The notes under the pieces are model-generated. The model searched no databases. It worked only from the letters and a program-made list of their open reading frames with translations, and was not told the DNA's origin. A stretch of DNA of 8,551 nt from Treponema sp. (GTDB taxonomy: Bacteria > Spirochaetota > Spirochaetia > Treponematales > Breznakiellaceae), in assembly GCA_031281855.1 (NCBI GenBank), contig JAITEW010000344.1, forward strand, positions 1 through 8,551. Direction: 5' to 3'. The stretch's first letter is position 1. Each line of letters opens with the position of its first letter. A program made the translations under genes and the position numbers. Positions 6,708 through 8,551 of the stretch are shown here, one piece after another.

Positions 6708-8282
6708 TTGAAAAGAAAAAGCCTTATTAAAAAAACCTTCCTCACCCTGGTTTTCGCCGTCCTGTTTTTTGTCTTGAACGCCTGCGATATTGGCTCAGAT
6801 ATTGGTTATGAAGTATACGGTGAAGATTACTTTCGTGATACCGGCAATGCCGATGACGGGATTAATGACAATGAATCCTATTCCCTGATACCGGAAAATG
6901 TAGGAAAAACGGAAGATTTTTATGTACTTAATCTTGAGGATAGCGGCGAGCGGTATACCTTTGATACTATAAAAGCGAAAGTCCTCGCAGAAGACAGCCG
7001 CTGCATTATTTATGCCGAAGTAGATCCTCAAACAGAAGAGCCCCTGGACGGCATTACCCGGGACAAGGCCGAACAGCTCTCTGAGGAATACTGGAAAAAT
7101 ATCCACGCCTTGATAGTCAGGGCCTACGGCCCGATAAAGCACGTTACCGCCAAAGACAAGCCGGGTTCCGGTAAGGTAACCTTCCTCCTTACCGACATCC
7201 GGGATAGTTATACCGGCTCAGGGGGCTATGTGGCCGGGTTTTTCGCGCCCTTTGACATGGAGAAAGATAATCCCAACGGCATTCGTTCAAATGAACGGGA
7301 TATGCTTTACATCGATACCGATCCGGGATTTTCAGATGACAACATTCCCTATGCCACTATGGCCCATGAACTCCAGCATCTTATCAACTATTCCAATACC
7401 GTAGCGGTTCACGGGTATGAACCGGATCTCTGGATCAACGAAGGGCTTTCCACCGCGGCTGAATACCTATACGGCGGCGATCCCAACAGCCGGGTTTCGT
7501 ATTATAACCAGGATCCTTACGGCTCAATACGGTATGGGAATAATTTTTTCGTTTGGGATGATGACGATGATGTGCTTGCCGATTATTCCACGGGGTACTT
7601 ATTCTTCCAGTGGTTGAGGCTTCACGCGGACAATGGCGAAGGGATTTATAAAGACATCTATACAAGCCTCAAAAAGGCTGTTACTGATTACCGCGCAGTG
7701 ACCAGGGCCGCTAAATTCCGCATGCGGATACCTGATATGTACGGCAGCGACCAGTGGGAACCGGTTCTCAAAAGCTGGTACCTGGCTAATATCGTCGGAG
7801 CCCCGGGCGGTATCTATGGTTATAACAACCAAATCAGTGAAATAACCGGGAACAACGTGAACGGACTGACAGTTCATTATTTGCGTACTACCAGCGGCGC
7901 TCCTGTTTCTTTAGCCCCAGGGGAAGGGGTGTTTAGCAAAATGACAAGTTCTTCCTATACCCCCCTGTTCTATGGCGTCGGGCCGAACATCAGGTATGCG
8001 GGGGCCGACAGGACGCAGCGCAGCGTTGTTCTCGCGGCGCCTTACTCAGGCGAGTATTTTCTTACCCTTAATGTTAACAGCAATTACAGAGGAGGGTCTG
8101 AGTACGGACCTCTTGTTGCCGCGTCCGAATCCTCTGAAGGCGCCGGGAACGCGGAAACAGTACCTCAATCCCGGTCCTTTTCCGTAAAAAGTAGTTCCGC
8201 GCAATCCGATCCCTTGCCCGGGACCTACCCTGTTGACGCCTGGGTAATGCTGAAACGAAACAAGAAGGCTTTTAATGAATGA
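6708..8282 (+). CDS. M30 (hyicolysin)-like zinc metalloprotease, predicted lipoprotein
   Basis: A 524-residue exported protein. The N-terminus is basic (KRKSLIKK), followed by a hydrophobic stretch ending LNAC with Cys26, a relaxed lipobox of the kind tolerated in spirochetes, so the mature protein should be lipid-anchored outside the cytoplasmic membrane. The zinc-protease motif HELQH lies at 220-224; WINEG at 242-246 supplies Glu245 as the probable third zinc ligand, a gluzincin arrangement. An acidic run of five Asp (284-288) follows, then a STGYLFFQWL segment as in M30-like proteins. The C-terminal 130 or so residues look beta-rich, ending in a Ser-rich linker and a short tail. The TTG start is the first in-frame start after a TGA at 6678-6680 and is needed for the signal peptide; it has no Shine-Dalgarno. 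Substrate unknown. It overlaps the next exported-protein gene by 8 bases. Confidence 0.85.
   Translation: MKRKSLIKKTFLTLVFAVLFFVLNACDIGSDIGYEVYGEDYFRDTGNADDGINDNESYSLIPENVGKTEDFYVLNLEDSGERYTFDTIKAKVLAEDSRCIIYAEVDPQTEEPLDGITRDKAEQLSEEYWKNIHALIVRAYGPIKHVTAKDKPGSGKVTFLLTDIRDSYTGSGGYVAGFFAPFDMEKDNPNGIRSNERDMLYIDTDPGFSDDNIPYATMAHELQHLINYSNTVAVHGYEPDLWINEGLSTAAEYLYGGDPNSRVSYYNQDPYGSIRYGNNFFVWDDDDDVLADYSTGYLFFQWLRLHADNGEGIYKDIYTSLKKAVTDYRAVTRAAKFRMRIPDMYGSDQWEPVLKSWYLANIVGAPGGIYGYNNQISEITGNNVNGLTVHYLRTTSGAPVSLAPGEGVFSKMTSSSYTPLFYGVGPNIRYAGADRTQRSVVLAAPYSGEYFLTLNVNSNYRGGSEYGPLVAASESSEGAGNAETVPQSRSFSVKSSSAQSDPLPGTYPVDAWVMLKRNKKAFNE
8262..8268 (+). promoter_or_regulatory. Ribosome binding site of the downstream exported-protein gene
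   Basis: AAGAAGG lies six bases before the ATG at 8275, inside the end of the protease gene. It selects 8275 over the ATG at 8279, whose frame stops after about 25 codons. Confidence 0.65.
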
Positions 8283-8551
8283 GGCGCGCCTTTTCCTCTT
8301 TTTGGGGATTCTTTTTGCCCTGTGCCTGGCTGTTCCCGGTCTGGGCGCTTTAGGGAAAAGGGACCTGAAGGGGTCCAAAGAGGCCGCTGCGCCTGCGGAA
8401 CAGGGCGTCTTGCGGGTTACAGGCAGGGTGCGACTGGTAGGCAGCATGCCTTTCCCCAGGCTCGTTGTAAGCGACAGTGAGGACCGTGACTGGTATGTGG
8501 AAGCGAGCGGCCAAAAGCTCATTGAACAGTACCAGCAGCAGATAATTACTA
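8275..8551 (+). CDS. Predicted exported protein, 3'-truncated by window edge
   Basis: The frame is open from the ATG at 8275 to the end of the window (92 residues) and begins 8 bases before the end of the protease gene's stop codon, with a good Shine-Dalgarno, so the two are probably translationally coupled. The N-terminus (MNEARLFLFLG, then ILFALCLAVPGLGA) is a signal peptide, probably type I; the Cys in FALCLA has Leu before it and does not make a convincing lipobox. After a short Lys/Ala-rich linker, VTGRVRLVGSMPFPRLVVSD and DWYVE read as beta strands and recall the small OB-fold-like exported proteins of treponemes; this resemblance is from memory and unconfirmed. Being exported like its neighbour, it may act in the same envelope process. 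Function unknown. Confidence 0.75.
   Translation, partial: MNEARLFLFLGILFALCLAVPGLGALGKRDLKGSKEAAAPAEQGVLRVTGRVRLVGSMPFPRLVVSDSEDRDWYVEASGQKLIEQYQQQIIT

Noticed and set aside
8279..8352. ATG at 8279 as the start of the last gene
   Set aside because: Its frame ends after about 24 codons, while the frame from 8275 stays open to the edge and encodes a clear signal peptide.
8046..8522. 158-residue minus-strand open frame at the right end
   Set aside because: It is antisense to the end of the protease and to the exported-protein gene, which has a signal peptide and Shine-Dalgarno; the antisense product is low-complexity and basic.

Overview
The window looks like ordinary chromosome from a host-associated anaerobic spirochete, most likely a Treponema of the termite-gut kind. 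The grounds are indirect: moderate-to-high GC, a large B12-dependent class II ribonucleotide reductase, an M30-type metalloprotease made as a lipoprotein with a relaxed spirochete-style lipobox, and an exported protein of a type I associate with treponemes. I cannot confirm this without a database search. I see no mobile element, CRISPR array, tRNA or rRNA.

Layout: (1) positions 3-1247 (+) hold the 3' part of a DUF58 gene that enters from the left edge and carries a nine-G tract. (2) thiM, 1275-2072 (+), follows after 27 bases, with its own candidate extended -10 promoter. (3) A THUMP-type RNA methyltransferase gene, 2096-3130 (-), converges on thiM. It lies 7 bases downstream of nrdJ, 3138-6590 (-), so the two form an operon read leftward. 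(4) The 117-base region 6591-6707 is a divergent promoter region. (5) An M30-like lipoprotein metalloprotease, 6708-8282 (+), overlaps by 8 bases the start of an exported-protein gene that runs off the right edge at 8551.

How they work together: nrdJ supplies deoxynucleotides using adenosylcobalamin. Its promoter region appears to carry two tandem NrdR-box-like palindromes, 30 bp centre to centre, overlapping a plausible sigma-70 promoter. That points to dNTP/ATP-sensing repression by NrdR rather than a cobalamin riboswitch, for which there is little room. The methyltransferase would share this control. In the other direction, a near-consensus promoter (TTGAAA, 17 bases, TATAAT) places the transcript start almost on the TTG start codon of the protease, suggesting a leaderless mRNA. 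ThiM salvages the thiazole moiety of thiamin; no other thiamin gene lies nearby.

I found no clearly new multi-gene system. The best leads are the NrdR-like tandem operator, the leaderless TTG start, and the G9 tract in the DUF58 gene, where a one-base change either way truncates the frame.
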